A DNA stretch of 5,375 nt from an uncultured Lachnospiraceae bacterium (GTDB taxonomy: Bacteria; Bacillota; Clostridia; Lachnospirales; Lachnospiraceae). Of this stretch, positions 1-5,375 are shown piece after piece (positions within the stretch are counted from its first letter, which is position 1; each line of letters begins with the position of its first letter). The stretch spans positions 1 to 5,375 of the forward strand of contig CACZNZ010000510.1 in the NCBI GenBank assembly GCA_902782625.1, written 5' to 3'. The translations under genes were made by a program, and so were the position numbers. The notes below the pieces were generated by a model, which made no database searches, was not told the origin of the DNA, and saw only the letters and a list, made by a program, of their open reading frames with translations.

Positions 1-254
1 AGCCCAGGAGACTGATTGCACTGCAGGATCTGGATAAAAACAATGTGAAATTACATCCGTTTAAAGTGATCAAAGCCTTTGTGCTGTGTGAAGTGGAGAG
101 TGGTCATTTTACAGAAAATGATGAAACCATCGACAGCAAATACTTTGGCATTAATGAACTTCCACAGCTTTCGGAAGATAAAACAACACGAGAGCAGATT
201 TCTTTCTGTTTTCGTGCAAATGAACAGAAAAACTGGGAAACGATATTCGACTAA
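1..254 (+). CDS. NUDIX hydrolase, C-terminal fragment (5' end outside window)
   Basis: An open frame runs in from the window edge (codons begin at base 3) and ends at TAA 252-254, giving 83 residues. The stretch RRLIALQDLDKNN, a strand-rich middle (KAFVLCEVESGHF), the segment ETIDSKYFGINELPQLSEDK and the ending EQISFCFRANEQKNWETIFD match the C-terminal half of NUDIX hydrolases that carry an extra N-terminal domain (Nudix_N2 type, about 200 residues in full). Enzymes of this fold hydrolyse nucleoside diphosphates linked to another group, often ADP-ribose or a nucleotide sugar; the substrate here cannot be told. The NUDIX box with its metal-binding glutamates would lie upstream of the window, so catalytic competence is not visible. 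An internal GTG at 45 is just a valine codon, because the frame is open and homologous upstream of it. It is probably not part of the opp unit, since a promoter separates them. The family call is from remembered family patterns. Confidence 0.8.
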   Translation, partial: PRRLIALQDLDKNNVKLHPFKVIKAFVLCEVESGHFTENDETIDSKYFGINELPQLSEDKTTREQISFCFRANEQKNWETIFD

Positions 255-268
255 TTGTCTGTTTTGAC

Positions 269-297
269 TTGATACTTTATATCAGTAAAGGTATAAT
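269..297 (+). promoter_or_regulatory. Sigma-A type promoter of the opp operon
   Basis: A -35 box TTGATA (269-274) lies exactly 17 bp from a perfect -10 box TATAAT (292-297), predicting a transcription start near 303-305 and a leader of roughly 58 bases before the oppB start. A second -35-like hexamer, TTGACT (264-269), is closer to consensus but would need a 22-bp spacer, so the downstream one is preferred. The heptamer GGTATAA occurs twice in tandem, 8 bp apart (290-296 and 298-304), so the second copy overlaps the predicted start point. The spacer contains the inverted repeat listed separately. Confidence 0.75.
272..294. repeat. Imperfect inverted repeat in the oppB promoter spacer
   Basis: ATAC-TTTA (272-279) is complementary to TAAA-GTAT (286-294) with one unpaired G at 290 and a 6-base centre. 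It sits between the -35 and -10 boxes and includes part of each, a position where a repressor could act. AT-rich sequence makes short chance dyads likely, so an operator role is only a suggestion. Confidence 0.35.
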
Positions 298-304
298 GGT
301 ATAA

Positions 305-332
305 GAATTTTGGTGTGACAAACCAGCAATTC
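305..332 (+). promoter_or_regulatory. Potential 5'-end hairpin in the opp leader
   Basis: GAATT (305-309) can pair with AATTC (328-332), and TGGT (311-314) with ACCA (322-325); a U-G pair (310/326) and a bulged C327 join the two helices, and the loop is the 7 bases 315-321. The structure would start almost at the predicted transcription start. No T-run follows, so it is not an intrinsic terminator; the A-rich single-stranded stretch 334-344 follows it, then the oppB ribosome binding site. A 5' stabilising stem is one plausible role. Folding was done by eye. Confidence 0.35.
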
Positions 333-347
333 CAATAAAAAAAATAT

Positions 348-357
348 AGGAGAGAGG
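348..357 (+). promoter_or_regulatory. Ribosome binding site fixing the TTG start of oppB
   Basis: AGGAG at 348-352 ends 9 bases before TTG 362-364, with a further AGAGG (353-357) nearby. No ATG or GTG lies in frame close to it; the first in-frame ATG is codon 28 (443), inside the first membrane helix, so TTG is the supported start. Confidence 0.8.
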
Positions 358-361
358 AACA

Positions 362-1273
362 TTGGGAAAGTATATCATTAAAAGGGTTCTCTTGGCGATC
401 CTGTCGATTCTTATCGTGAGCGCCATTACATTTTTTGTGATGAACACGATACCTGGAGGCCCCTTCAACAAAGAGAAGGCAACGAGCGTCGAGGCACAGA
501 AAGTACTTGAAGAACGATATCACCTTGATAAACCGGTGACAGAACAGTATGTTCTGTATATGCAGAATCTGCTGCATGGTGACTGGGGTGTATCTCTTCA
601 TTCAGGAAGAGATATCTGGGGAGAGATTTCTTCGAGATTCAGTGTCTCTGCAAAACTTGGAGGAATGGCAGCTCTTGTGGCTATCATCATAGGGCTGATT
701 CTGGGAAGTATTGCCGCGCTGACACGTAACCGGTGGCCTGACAGGCTGATTGTCTTCCTGACGACACTGGGAACAGCCATGCCGTCCTTTGTATTGGCGA
801 CATTGCTGCTTCTGGTCTTCTGTCTGAGGCTGAAGATCGTTCCGGTATGGTCTGCGTCGAATCCGAATTACCTGCTTCCGATCATCGCGCTGAGTCTGTA
901 TCCGATGGCTTATATCACAAGGCTTACCAAGACCAGTATGCTTGATGCACTGAACCAGGACTATATCAGAACAGCCAGGGCAAAAGGTGTCGCTTCATGG
1001 AAGGTCATCTTTAAACATGCGCTGAGGAATGCATTGATTCCGGTTATCACTTATGTCGGACCGATGATTGCCTATATCCTGACCGGTTCCATGGTTGTCG
1101 AAAACATTTTTACGATCGGAGGACTGGGTTCTTCCTTCGTAACAAGTATTACGAACAGGGATTACACGATGATTATGGCAACGACGATTTTCCTTGCGAT
1201 TCTTATGGTTATCGCTAATCTTTTGACGGATATCGCGTATAAGCTGGTAGATCCGCGTATTACGTTTAACTAG
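362..1273 (+). CDS. oppB: Oligopeptide ABC transporter permease OppB (DppB/OppB family)
   Basis: This is one of the two channel-forming inner-membrane subunits of a peptide importer, 303 residues, close to the usual 305-310 for the family. It has the family layout: a first helix at about 9-29, the conserved IPGGPF after it, an extracytoplasmic region rich in charged residues (about 35-95, with HLDKPVTEQY and GDWGVS), then helices near 98-120, 130-157, 170-187, 227-245 and 270-290. The EAA coupling loop that contacts an ATPase is DYIRTARAKG (200-209) followed by RNALIPV, and the protein ends with the typical YKLVDPRI. It starts at TTG, chosen from the ribosome binding site; TTG usually initiates less efficiently than ATG and may limit translation of this first gene. 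It stops at TAG, 24 bases before oppC. Peptide transport is certain at family level; the peptide length or type preferred cannot be read from it. Confidence 0.95.
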   Translation: MGKYIIKRVLLAILSILIVSAITFFVMNTIPGGPFNKEKATSVEAQKVLEERYHLDKPVTEQYVLYMQNLLHGDWGVSLHSGRDIWGEISSRFSVSAKLGGMAALVAIIIGLILGSIAALTRNRWPDRLIVFLTTLGTAMPSFVLATLLLLVFCLRLKIVPVWSASNPNYLLPIIALSLYPMAYITRLTKTSMLDALNQDYIRTARAKGVASWKVIFKHALRNALIPVITYVGPMIAYILTGSMVVENIFTIGGLGSSFVTSITNRDYTMIMATTIFLAILMVIANLLTDIAYKLVDPRITFN

Positions 1274-1297
1274 ACACGGAGAGGAAGGGAAATTGTT

Positions 1298-2392
1298 ATG
1301 GCGAATACAAATAGTATGGATTTAAAAAAGAAACAACTCTTATCCACACAGGTGGATTTAAGTAAATTCAACAGATCTCAGTTTGAAAAAGCTACGGATG
1401 AGGAGAAAAGACAGCAGGACGTTATGGGTGAATCCACGACGTTCTTCAAAGACGGTATGAGGAGACTCCGGAAGAATCCTCTGGCGATGGGAAGTATCGT
1501 TGTCCTGATCATGATCATCCTGCTGATCATTATCGCACCGCATATCGTACCATATTCCTATTCGGAAATCATATCGGTGGATGGTGTGCGTGATAAATCG
1601 GCTGCAAACCTTGGGCCGTTTGAATATTCCAAACTGGAACAGAGACATATTCAGCAAACCGGAGAAAAACCGTTCCCGCATATTTTCGGAACAGACGGTT
1701 TGGGAAGAGATTATTTTATCCGTGTGATTTACGGAACCAGAGTCAGTCTGTCGGTAGGAATCGTTGCTTCGATCATGGTTCTTATCATCGGTTTGATCTA
1801 TGGTTCTATTGCCGGTTATTTCGGAGGGACGATCGATCTGATCATGATGCGTATTGTCGACATCATCTACTCCCTGCCGGATATGCTTCTGATCATCCTG
1901 CTTTCTGTGGTTCTTAATGAGAACCTGCAGCCCCTGCTTGCCGGTACGGCACTGGCCAGACTTGGAACGAATATGATTTCCATGTTTATCGTATTCGGAC
2001 TTCTCTACTGGGTCAGCATGGCCAGACTGATCAGAGGACAGATCCTGACGATCAAGAACAATGAATATGTTCTTGCAGCCAGATGTATCGGAACCAAAGA
2101 TGCCAGAATCTTAAGAAGGCATATTCTTCCGAACTGCCTGTCTGTTATCATTATCACAACAGCACTCCAGGTGCCCAATGCCATCTTTACAGAGAGTTAC
2201 CTGAGTTTCCTTGGCCTTGGTGTATCTGCTCCTTTGACATCTTTAGGCAGCCTTGCCAATGATGCGAGAGCCGGAATGCAGTCCTATCCGCTCCGCCTGG
2301 TCATCCCGGCGGTGGCAATCTGTCTGATTGTTCTGGCACTGAATCTGCTGGGCGACGGCCTTCGGGATGCATTTGATTCGAAGTTGAATTAA
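1298..2392 (+). CDS. oppC: Oligopeptide ABC transporter permease OppC (DppC/OppC family)
   Basis: Second channel subunit, 364 residues, clearly longer than the roughly 300 of E. coli OppC. A charged N-terminal tail (1-60) ends in MRRLRKNPLAM, the usual lead-in of the OppC N-terminal domain, then helix 1 at about 62-85. The conserved GTDGLGRDYF (131-140) precedes the core, with helices near 148-172, 183-206, 226-242, 281-300 and 333-352. The EAA loop is EYVLAARCIGTKDARILRRH (256-275) followed by ILPN, and the C terminus LLGDGLRDAFDSKL (350-363) is typical. The additional length is in the tail, in the external loop between helices 1 and 2 (about 86-130), and around 206-225; from memory this long form is normal in Clostridia. 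An A/G-rich ribosome binding region (1278-1290, AAGGGA ending 7 bases before) supports ATG 1298. It lies 24 bases after oppB and presumably pairs with OppB. Confidence 0.95.
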   Translation: MANTNSMDLKKKQLLSTQVDLSKFNRSQFEKATDEEKRQQDVMGESTTFFKDGMRRLRKNPLAMGSIVVLIMIILLIIIAPHIVPYSYSEIISVDGVRDKSAANLGPFEYSKLEQRHIQQTGEKPFPHIFGTDGLGRDYFIRVIYGTRVSLSVGIVASIMVLIIGLIYGSIAGYFGGTIDLIMMRIVDIIYSLPDMLLIILLSVVLNENLQPLLAGTALARLGTNMISMFIVFGLLYWVSMARLIRGQILTIKNNEYVLAARCIGTKDARILRRHILPNCLSVIIITTALQVPNAIFTESYLSFLGLGVSAPLTSLGSLANDARAGMQSYPLRLVIPAVAICLIVLALNLLGDGLRDAFDSKLN

Positions 2393-2396
2393 GGAG
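2391..2396 (+). promoter_or_regulatory. Ribosome binding site of oppD, overlapping the oppC stop
   Basis: AAGGAG overlaps the last two bases of the oppC stop codon TAA (2390-2392). It lies 8 bases before ATG 2405 but only 2 bases before the in-frame TTG at 2399, so ATG 2405 is the true start and TTG-AAA is not translated. The overlap suggests translational coupling of oppD to oppC. Confidence 0.8.
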
Positions 2397-2404
2397 AGTT
2401 GAAA

Positions 2405-3403
2405 ATGGGAGAAGTCAAGAAAATATTAGAGGTCAATGACCTGCATACAAGTTTTTTTACAGATAACGGAGAAGTATGTGCCGTAAACGGTATCTCCTTT
2501 ACATTGGAAGCCGGAAAGACACTGGGGATCGTGGGGGAATCCGGATCCGGGAAATCGGTCACTGCCTATTCGATCATGCAGATCCTCGCAGAGTCCGGAA
2601 GGATCGTGGGAGGTTCAGTCCTCTACCACGGGGAGGATATCACGAAATGGTCAGAAAGACAGATGCAGAATTTCAGAGGATCCAAGTGTTCGATCATATT
2701 CCAGGATCCGATGACGAGTCTGAATCCGGTGTTTACAGTCGGCAGCCAGCTGACAGAGGCAATTTTGCTGCACACCGATAAGAATAAAGAAGAGGCTGTA
2801 GAAAGAGCAATCGAGATGCTCACGCTGGTAGGCGTCAACGAACCGGCGAGTCGTCTGAAACAGTATCCGCATGAGCTCTCGGGCGGTATGCGCCAGCGTG
2901 TGATGATCGCGATGGCACTCTGCTGTGAGCCGGATATCCTGATCGCGGACGAACCGACAACGGCGCTTGATGTTACAATCCAGGCCCAGATCCTTGAACT
3001 GATGCAGGATCTGCAGAAAAAACTGGGTATGGCGATCATCATGGTAACCCATGACCTGGGCGTTATTGCCAATATGTGCGACGAGATTCTTGTCATGTAC
3101 GGCGGAAGAGTATGTGAGAGGGGAACCGCAGATGATATCTTCTACGATCCTGCTCACGAGTATACAAAAGGTCTTCTTCGATCCATTCCAAAGACAGACA
3201 ATATGAATGAAGCCCTTGTTCCGATCGGAGGAACACCGATCAATCTTTTGAACATGCCGGAAGGATGTGCATTTTGCCCGAGATGCGACCAGGCAATGAA
3301 GATTTGTCTGACGCAGATACCCGAAGAGCTGAGAATCACCGACACCCATTTATCCAGCTGCTGGATGAATGTAAAGAAATTATATCAGGCACAGGAGGAT
3401 TAA
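2405..3403 (+). CDS. oppD: Oligopeptide ABC transporter ATP-binding protein OppD
   Basis: One of two cytoplasmic ATPases that power import, 332 residues from ATG 2405. The nucleotide-binding motifs are all intact: Walker A GESGSGKS (44-51), Q-loop Gln100 in FQDPMTSLNP, signature LSGGMRQR (158-165), Walker B with catalytic Glu183 in ADEPTTALD (181-189), and switch His216 in THD. The LSGGMRQR and DEPTTALD forms are those of OppD/DppD rather than OppF. The C-terminal oligopeptide-transporter extension (about 235-332) contains PEGCAFCPRC and a four-cysteine set, Cys288, 294, 301 and 319; related DppD proteins bind a 4Fe-4S cluster with such cysteines. A fifth cysteine, Cys291, lies inside the motif. 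An in-frame TTG two codons upstream is rejected because the Shine-Dalgarno is too close to it. It begins 12 bases after oppC, ends at TAA 4 bases before oppF, and should form a heterodimer with OppF. Confidence 0.95.
   Translation: MGEVKKILEVNDLHTSFFTDNGEVCAVNGISFTLEAGKTLGIVGESGSGKSVTAYSIMQILAESGRIVGGSVLYHGEDITKWSERQMQNFRGSKCSIIFQDPMTSLNPVFTVGSQLTEAILLHTDKNKEEAVERAIEMLTLVGVNEPASRLKQYPHELSGGMRQRVMIAMALCCEPDILIADEPTTALDVTIQAQILELMQDLQKKLGMAIIMVTHDLGVIANMCDEILVMYGGRVCERGTADDIFYDPAHEYTKGLLRSIPKTDNMNEALVPIGGTPINLLNMPEGCAFCPRCDQAMKICLTQIPEELRITDTHLSSCWMNVKKLYQAQED
3393..3398 (+). promoter_or_regulatory. Ribosome binding site of oppF inside the oppD 3' end
   Basis: A perfect AGGAGG lies in the last sense codons of oppD, 9 bases before ATG 3408. 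Because it is within translated sequence, initiation of oppF is probably coupled to ribosomes finishing oppD, which suits a 1:1 ATPase heterodimer. Confidence 0.8.
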
Positions 3404-3407
3404 GAAT

Positions 3408-4448
3408 ATGAGTGAAGGGAAACATCTTTTAAAGGTAGACCACCTAAAACAATATTTTCCTGTGCGTCAGGGACTTAAGACAATCCCGTTAAAAGCGGTT
3501 GATGATATTTCATTTACGGTTAATCCCGGAGAGACCTTAGGCCTTGTTGGGGAGTCCGGATGCGGAAAGACCACTGTCGGAAGAACACTGCTCAGGCTTT
3601 ATCAGCCGACAGCCGTACGGATCGAATTTGACGGAGATGTGCTTTTTGACAGCGGGGAACAGTACGATGAGTCAGGGAAATTGATTCTTAACGAAGCTGG
3701 GAAACCCGTCTACGGAGAAAAGATTGATGTCAATATGCTACCGTACCGGAAGCAGATGCAGATGGTATTCCAGGATCCCTACTCTTCCCTGAATCCGAGG
3801 ATGACGGTAGAAGATATCATCGGGGAACCGCTGGATGTCCACAAACTGTACAATTCCAAGGCGGAACGAAGAGACCGGATTCTGGAACTGATGGAGCTGG
3901 TTGGTCTGAATGCGGAACATGCCATGCGTTATGCCCATGAGTTCTCCGGAGGACAGAGACAGCGTATCGGTATTGCCAGGGCGCTGGCAGTAAGGCCGAA
4001 GTTTATCGTCTGCGATGAGGCGGTCAGTGCGCTTGACGTATCCATTCAGGCGCAGGTCATCAACATGTTTGAAGAGCTTCAGGATAAACTGGGGGTTGCC
4101 TATCTGTTTATCGCACATGACCTTCTTGTGGTCCACCACATTTCGGACAGGATCGCAGTTATGTATCTTGGAAAGATGATGGAGATCGCAGATGCAGATG
4201 AGCTCAACAGCAATCCGATTCATCCGTATACATTGAGTCTGTTGTCTGCCGTACCGATTCCGGATCCTGTTACGGCAAGAAACAGCAAGCGTATCATCCT
4301 TGAAGGAGACGTGCCGAGTCCGTTAAAGATGCCGACAGGATGTCCGTTCAGAACAAGATGCCGTTATGCGACCGAACAGTGTGCAAAGGAAATGCCGCAG
4401 CTTACAGATCGCGGAAACGGACATATGGTTGCATGCTGGAATAAATAG
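3408..4448 (+). CDS. oppF: Oligopeptide ABC transporter ATP-binding protein OppF
   Basis: Second ATPase of the importer, 346 residues. Motifs: the OppF-typical N terminus with LKQYFPVR (13-20), Walker [10 protein letters not shown] (48-56, with the Cys usual in OppF), Q-loop Gln122 in [12 protein letters not shown], signature FSGGQRQR (179-186), Walker B with Glu204 in CDEAVSALD (202-210), and switch His237 in AHD. The C-terminal extension carries GCPFRTRC and a cysteine quartet, Cys312, 318, 325 and 343, with spacing identical to that in OppD. Between Walker A and the Q-loop there are 68 residues from the Walker lysine to the glutamine, against 50 in OppD; the surplus lies at about 81-109, is rich in Gly, Asp and Glu, and looks like a surface hairpin. 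All catalytic residues are present, so both ATP sites of the OppD-OppF pair look competent. It stops at TAG, followed by a 76-base gap before oppA. Confidence 0.95.
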   Translation: MSEGKHLLKVDHLKQYFPVRQGLKTIPLKAVDDISFTVNPGETLGLVGESGCGKTTVGRTLLRLYQPTAVRIEFDGDVLFDSGEQYDESGKLILNEAGKPVYGEKIDVNMLPYRKQMQMVFQDPYSSLNPRMTVEDIIGEPLDVHKLYNSKAERRDRILELMELVGLNAEHAMRYAHEFSGGQRQRIGIARALAVRPKFIVCDEAVSALDVSIQAQVINMFEELQDKLGVAYLFIAHDLLVVHHISDRIAVMYLGKMMEIADADELNSNPIHPYTLSLLSAVPIPDPVTARNSKRIILEGDVPSPLKMPTGCPFRTRCRYATEQCAKEMPQLTDRGNGHMVACWNK

Positions 4449-4453
4449 GTTGG

Positions 4454-4491
4454 TTTTATCCCGGTTGACATGAGCTTGTCACAGGGTAAAA
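4454..4491. repeat. Extended imperfect inverted repeat between oppF and oppA
   Basis: Three nested arms share nearly the same centre: TTTTA (4454-4458) with TAAAA (4487-4491), CCC (4460-4462) with GGG (4484-4486), and TGACA (4466-4470) with TGTCA (4477-4481) around TGAGCT. One bulged T (4459) and a small internal loop interrupt it. It begins 5 bases after the oppF stop and contains the -35 box of the candidate oppA promoter, with its right end overlapping the -10. No T-run follows, so it is not a normal intrinsic terminator. It could be a DNA operator, or in the read-through transcript a stem that protects or separates the oppA message. Confidence 0.55.
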
Positions 4492-4492
4492 T
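4465..4492 (+). promoter_or_regulatory. Candidate internal promoter for oppA
   Basis: A perfect -35 box TTGACA (4465-4470) is followed after 16 bp by TAAAAT (4487-4492), a five-of-six match to the -10 consensus, predicting a start near 4499 and a leader of about 25 bases. A perfect TATAAT at 4501-4506 is too far from this -35 (30 bp) and would start transcription within the ribosome binding site; with TTGTCA (4476-4481) its spacer would be 19 bp, a weaker alternative. Separate transcription of a last-placed binding-protein gene is a sensible way to make it in excess. Confidence 0.6.
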
Positions 4493-4524
4493 ATAAATAT
4501 TATAATTAAGAGGAGGAGAGTAAC

Positions 4525-5375
4525 ATGAAAAAATTAGTAGCTTTGCTGCTTGCCTGCACGATGATCGTCGGCCTTGCTGCCTGCGGTTCTTCAGGAGGCG
4601 GCGCAGAACAGTCAACAGGAGGATCGTCTGCTTCCAATACAGACCCTAACGTGCTGAGCATCAACCTTGCGTCAGAGCCGGATTATCTTGATCCTGCATT
4701 AAACAGCTCTGTAGACGGAGGATGCCTTGCAGTAAACTCTTTTGCAGGTCTTTACACTTATGACAAAGAAGGCACATTGATCCCTGCAATCGCAAAGGAT
4801 CTTCCTGAAGTATCCGAAGACGGAAAAGTTTACACTGTAAAACTGATAGAATCCAAGTGGAGCAATGGTGACGAGCTCACAGCGAAAGATTTCGTCTACA
4901 GCTGGAACCGTGTTATTGCAGAGGAGACTGCTGCAGACTATGCTTATCTCTTTGATGTAATCGACCGTAAAGACGACGGATCCCTTGCAGTAGAGGCAAA
5001 AGACGATTATACACTGGAGATCACACTTGTCAGCCCATGTCCATACTTCAATGACCTTATGGCATTCCCGACATTCTTCCCGGTTCATCAGGCAACAGTG
5101 GAAGAAGCTAATCCGGACGGAACCGTTCCCGGAAAGTGGGCTCAGGAAGCAGGCTTCGTATGTAACGGTGCTTACACCCTGAAATCCTGGAATCACAATG
5201 AGAGTATGGAATATGTCAAGAACCCGAATTTCTATGATGCAGAAAATGTGACAATGGAAGAACTCCATTTCATGCTGAGTGCAGATGACACAGCAATCTA
5301 TGCAGCATACAACAGCGGAGACGTTGACTACATCGACACAGTACCGAATGATGAGATCGCATCCCTGATCGACAA
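4525..5375 (+). CDS. oppA: Oligopeptide ABC transporter substrate-binding lipoprotein OppA (3' end outside window)
   Basis: The frame is open from ATG 4525 to the window edge, giving the first 283 residues of a protein that usually has 520-600. AGGAGG (4511-4516) ends 8 bases before the ATG. The N terminus is a lipoprotein signal: MKK, a hydrophobic stretch, and the lipobox LAAC with Cys20 as the predicted lipidated first residue, followed by a flexible Gly/Ser linker (21-38). The mature part matches extracellular solute-binding protein family 5: SEPDYLDP (50-57), AGLYTYDKEG (74-83), KWSNGDELTAKDFVYSWNR (111-129), CPYFNDLMAFPTFFPVH (172-188), NGAYTLKSW (214-222) and KNPNFYD (232-238). It would sit on the outer face of the membrane and deliver peptides to OppB/OppC. 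It has three cysteines beyond the lipobox, at 67, 172 and 213. The C-terminal lobe is not visible, so peptide length preference cannot be judged. Confidence 0.93.
   Translation, partial: MKKLVALLLACTMIVGLAACGSSGGGAEQSTGGSSASNTDPNVLSINLASEPDYLDPALNSSVDGGCLAVNSFAGLYTYDKEGTLIPAIAKDLPEVSEDGKVYTVKLIESKWSNGDELTAKDFVYSWNRVIAEETAADYAYLFDVIDRKDDGSLAVEAKDDYTLEITLVSPCPYFNDLMAFPTFFPVHQATVEEANPDGTVPGKWAQEAGFVCNGAYTLKSWNHNESMEYVKNPNFYDAENVTMEELHFMLSADDTAIYAAYNSGDVDYIDTVPNDEIASLID

Noticed and set aside
251..601. Minus-strand open frame of 116 codons spanning the oppB promoter and the start of oppB
   Set aside because: It runs through a well-supported + strand promoter and the oppB N terminus, with a low-complexity Cys/Phe/His-rich product and no family resemblance.
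1506..1517. Perfect 12-bp palindrome TGATCATGATCA in oppC
   Set aside because: It encodes a run of Leu-Ile-Met-Ile-Ile in the first membrane helix and arises from repeated ATC and ATG codons; nothing around it suggests a site.
2399..2404. TTG start for oppD, two codons upstream of the ATG
   Set aside because: The Shine-Dalgarno AAGGAG ends only 2 bases before it, too close for initiation, whereas ATG 2405 has an 8-base spacing.
2541..2550. Perfect palindrome CCGGATCCGG in oppD
   Set aside because: It is the codons of the Walker A motif (Ser-Gly-Ser-Gly), so protein constraint and codon choice explain it.
2651..3349. Minus-strand open frame of 232 codons opposite oppD
   Set aside because: Antisense shadow of an intact ATPase gene; the product has no recognisable motif, and no promoter or ribosome binding site stood out.
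4454..4491. Intrinsic terminator after oppF
   Set aside because: The stem is plausible but is followed by an A-rich sequence rather than a T-run, so complete termination here is not supported.
4699..5268. Minus-strand open frame of 189 codons opposite oppA
   Set aside because: It lies wholly opposite a clear family 5 binding-protein sequence, its product is cysteine-rich with no recognisable domain, and its reading frame follows from the codon bias of oppA.
1..5375. CRISPR array, insertion sequence, tRNA or rRNA gene, phage or defence genes
   Set aside because: No repeat-spacer pattern, transposase, terminal repeat or RNA-gene pattern was seen; coding sequence of one importer fills nearly the entire window.

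Overview
The window holds one transcription unit for an oligopeptide/dipeptide ABC importer of the OppBCDFA type, all on the + strand, preceded by the 3' end of an unrelated NUDIX hydrolase gene. Both edges cut genes: the NUDIX gene lacks its start and oppA lacks its 3' half. Moderate GC by eye, strong AGGAG-type ribosome binding sites, sigma-A-like promoters, a TTG start, a Gram-positive style lipoprotein signal on OppA and the protein sequences themselves suggest a low/moderate-GC Firmicute, most likely Clostridia and possibly Lachnospiraceae. That placement is inference from sequence character, not from a search.

Layout: 1-254, C-terminal 83 residues of a NUDIX hydrolase. 255-361, intergenic stretch with a good promoter (TTGATA, 17 bp, TATAAT), a potential 5' hairpin and the ribosome binding site of oppB. 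362-1273, oppB permease (TTG start). 1298-2392, oppC permease. 2405-3403, oppD ATPase. 3408-4448, oppF ATPase. 4449-4524, a short intergenic stretch holding an imperfect inverted repeat that coincides with a candidate second promoter. 4525 to the window end, oppA, the substrate-binding lipoprotein (first 283 residues).

How it works together: OppA is tethered outside the membrane by a lipidated Cys20 and captures peptides. OppB and OppC form the channel, each with an EAA loop that docks onto an ATPase. OppD and OppF form the ATPase heterodimer; both have complete Walker A, signature, Walker B and His-switch motifs, and both end in a four-cysteine motif of identical spacing. The B-C-D-F genes are closely packed (gaps of 24, 12 and 4 bases), with the Shine-Dalgarno sequences of oppD and oppF overlapping the end of the preceding gene. 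oppA comes last behind a 76-base gap with its own promoter signals, which would let the binding protein be made in excess.

I found no evidence of a novel system: this is a complete-looking, ordinary importer operon. The points worth a second look are the dyad between oppF and oppA, the dyad and 5' hairpin at the oppB promoter, the matched cysteine quartets in the ATPases, an extra segment in OppF, and additional cysteines in OppA.
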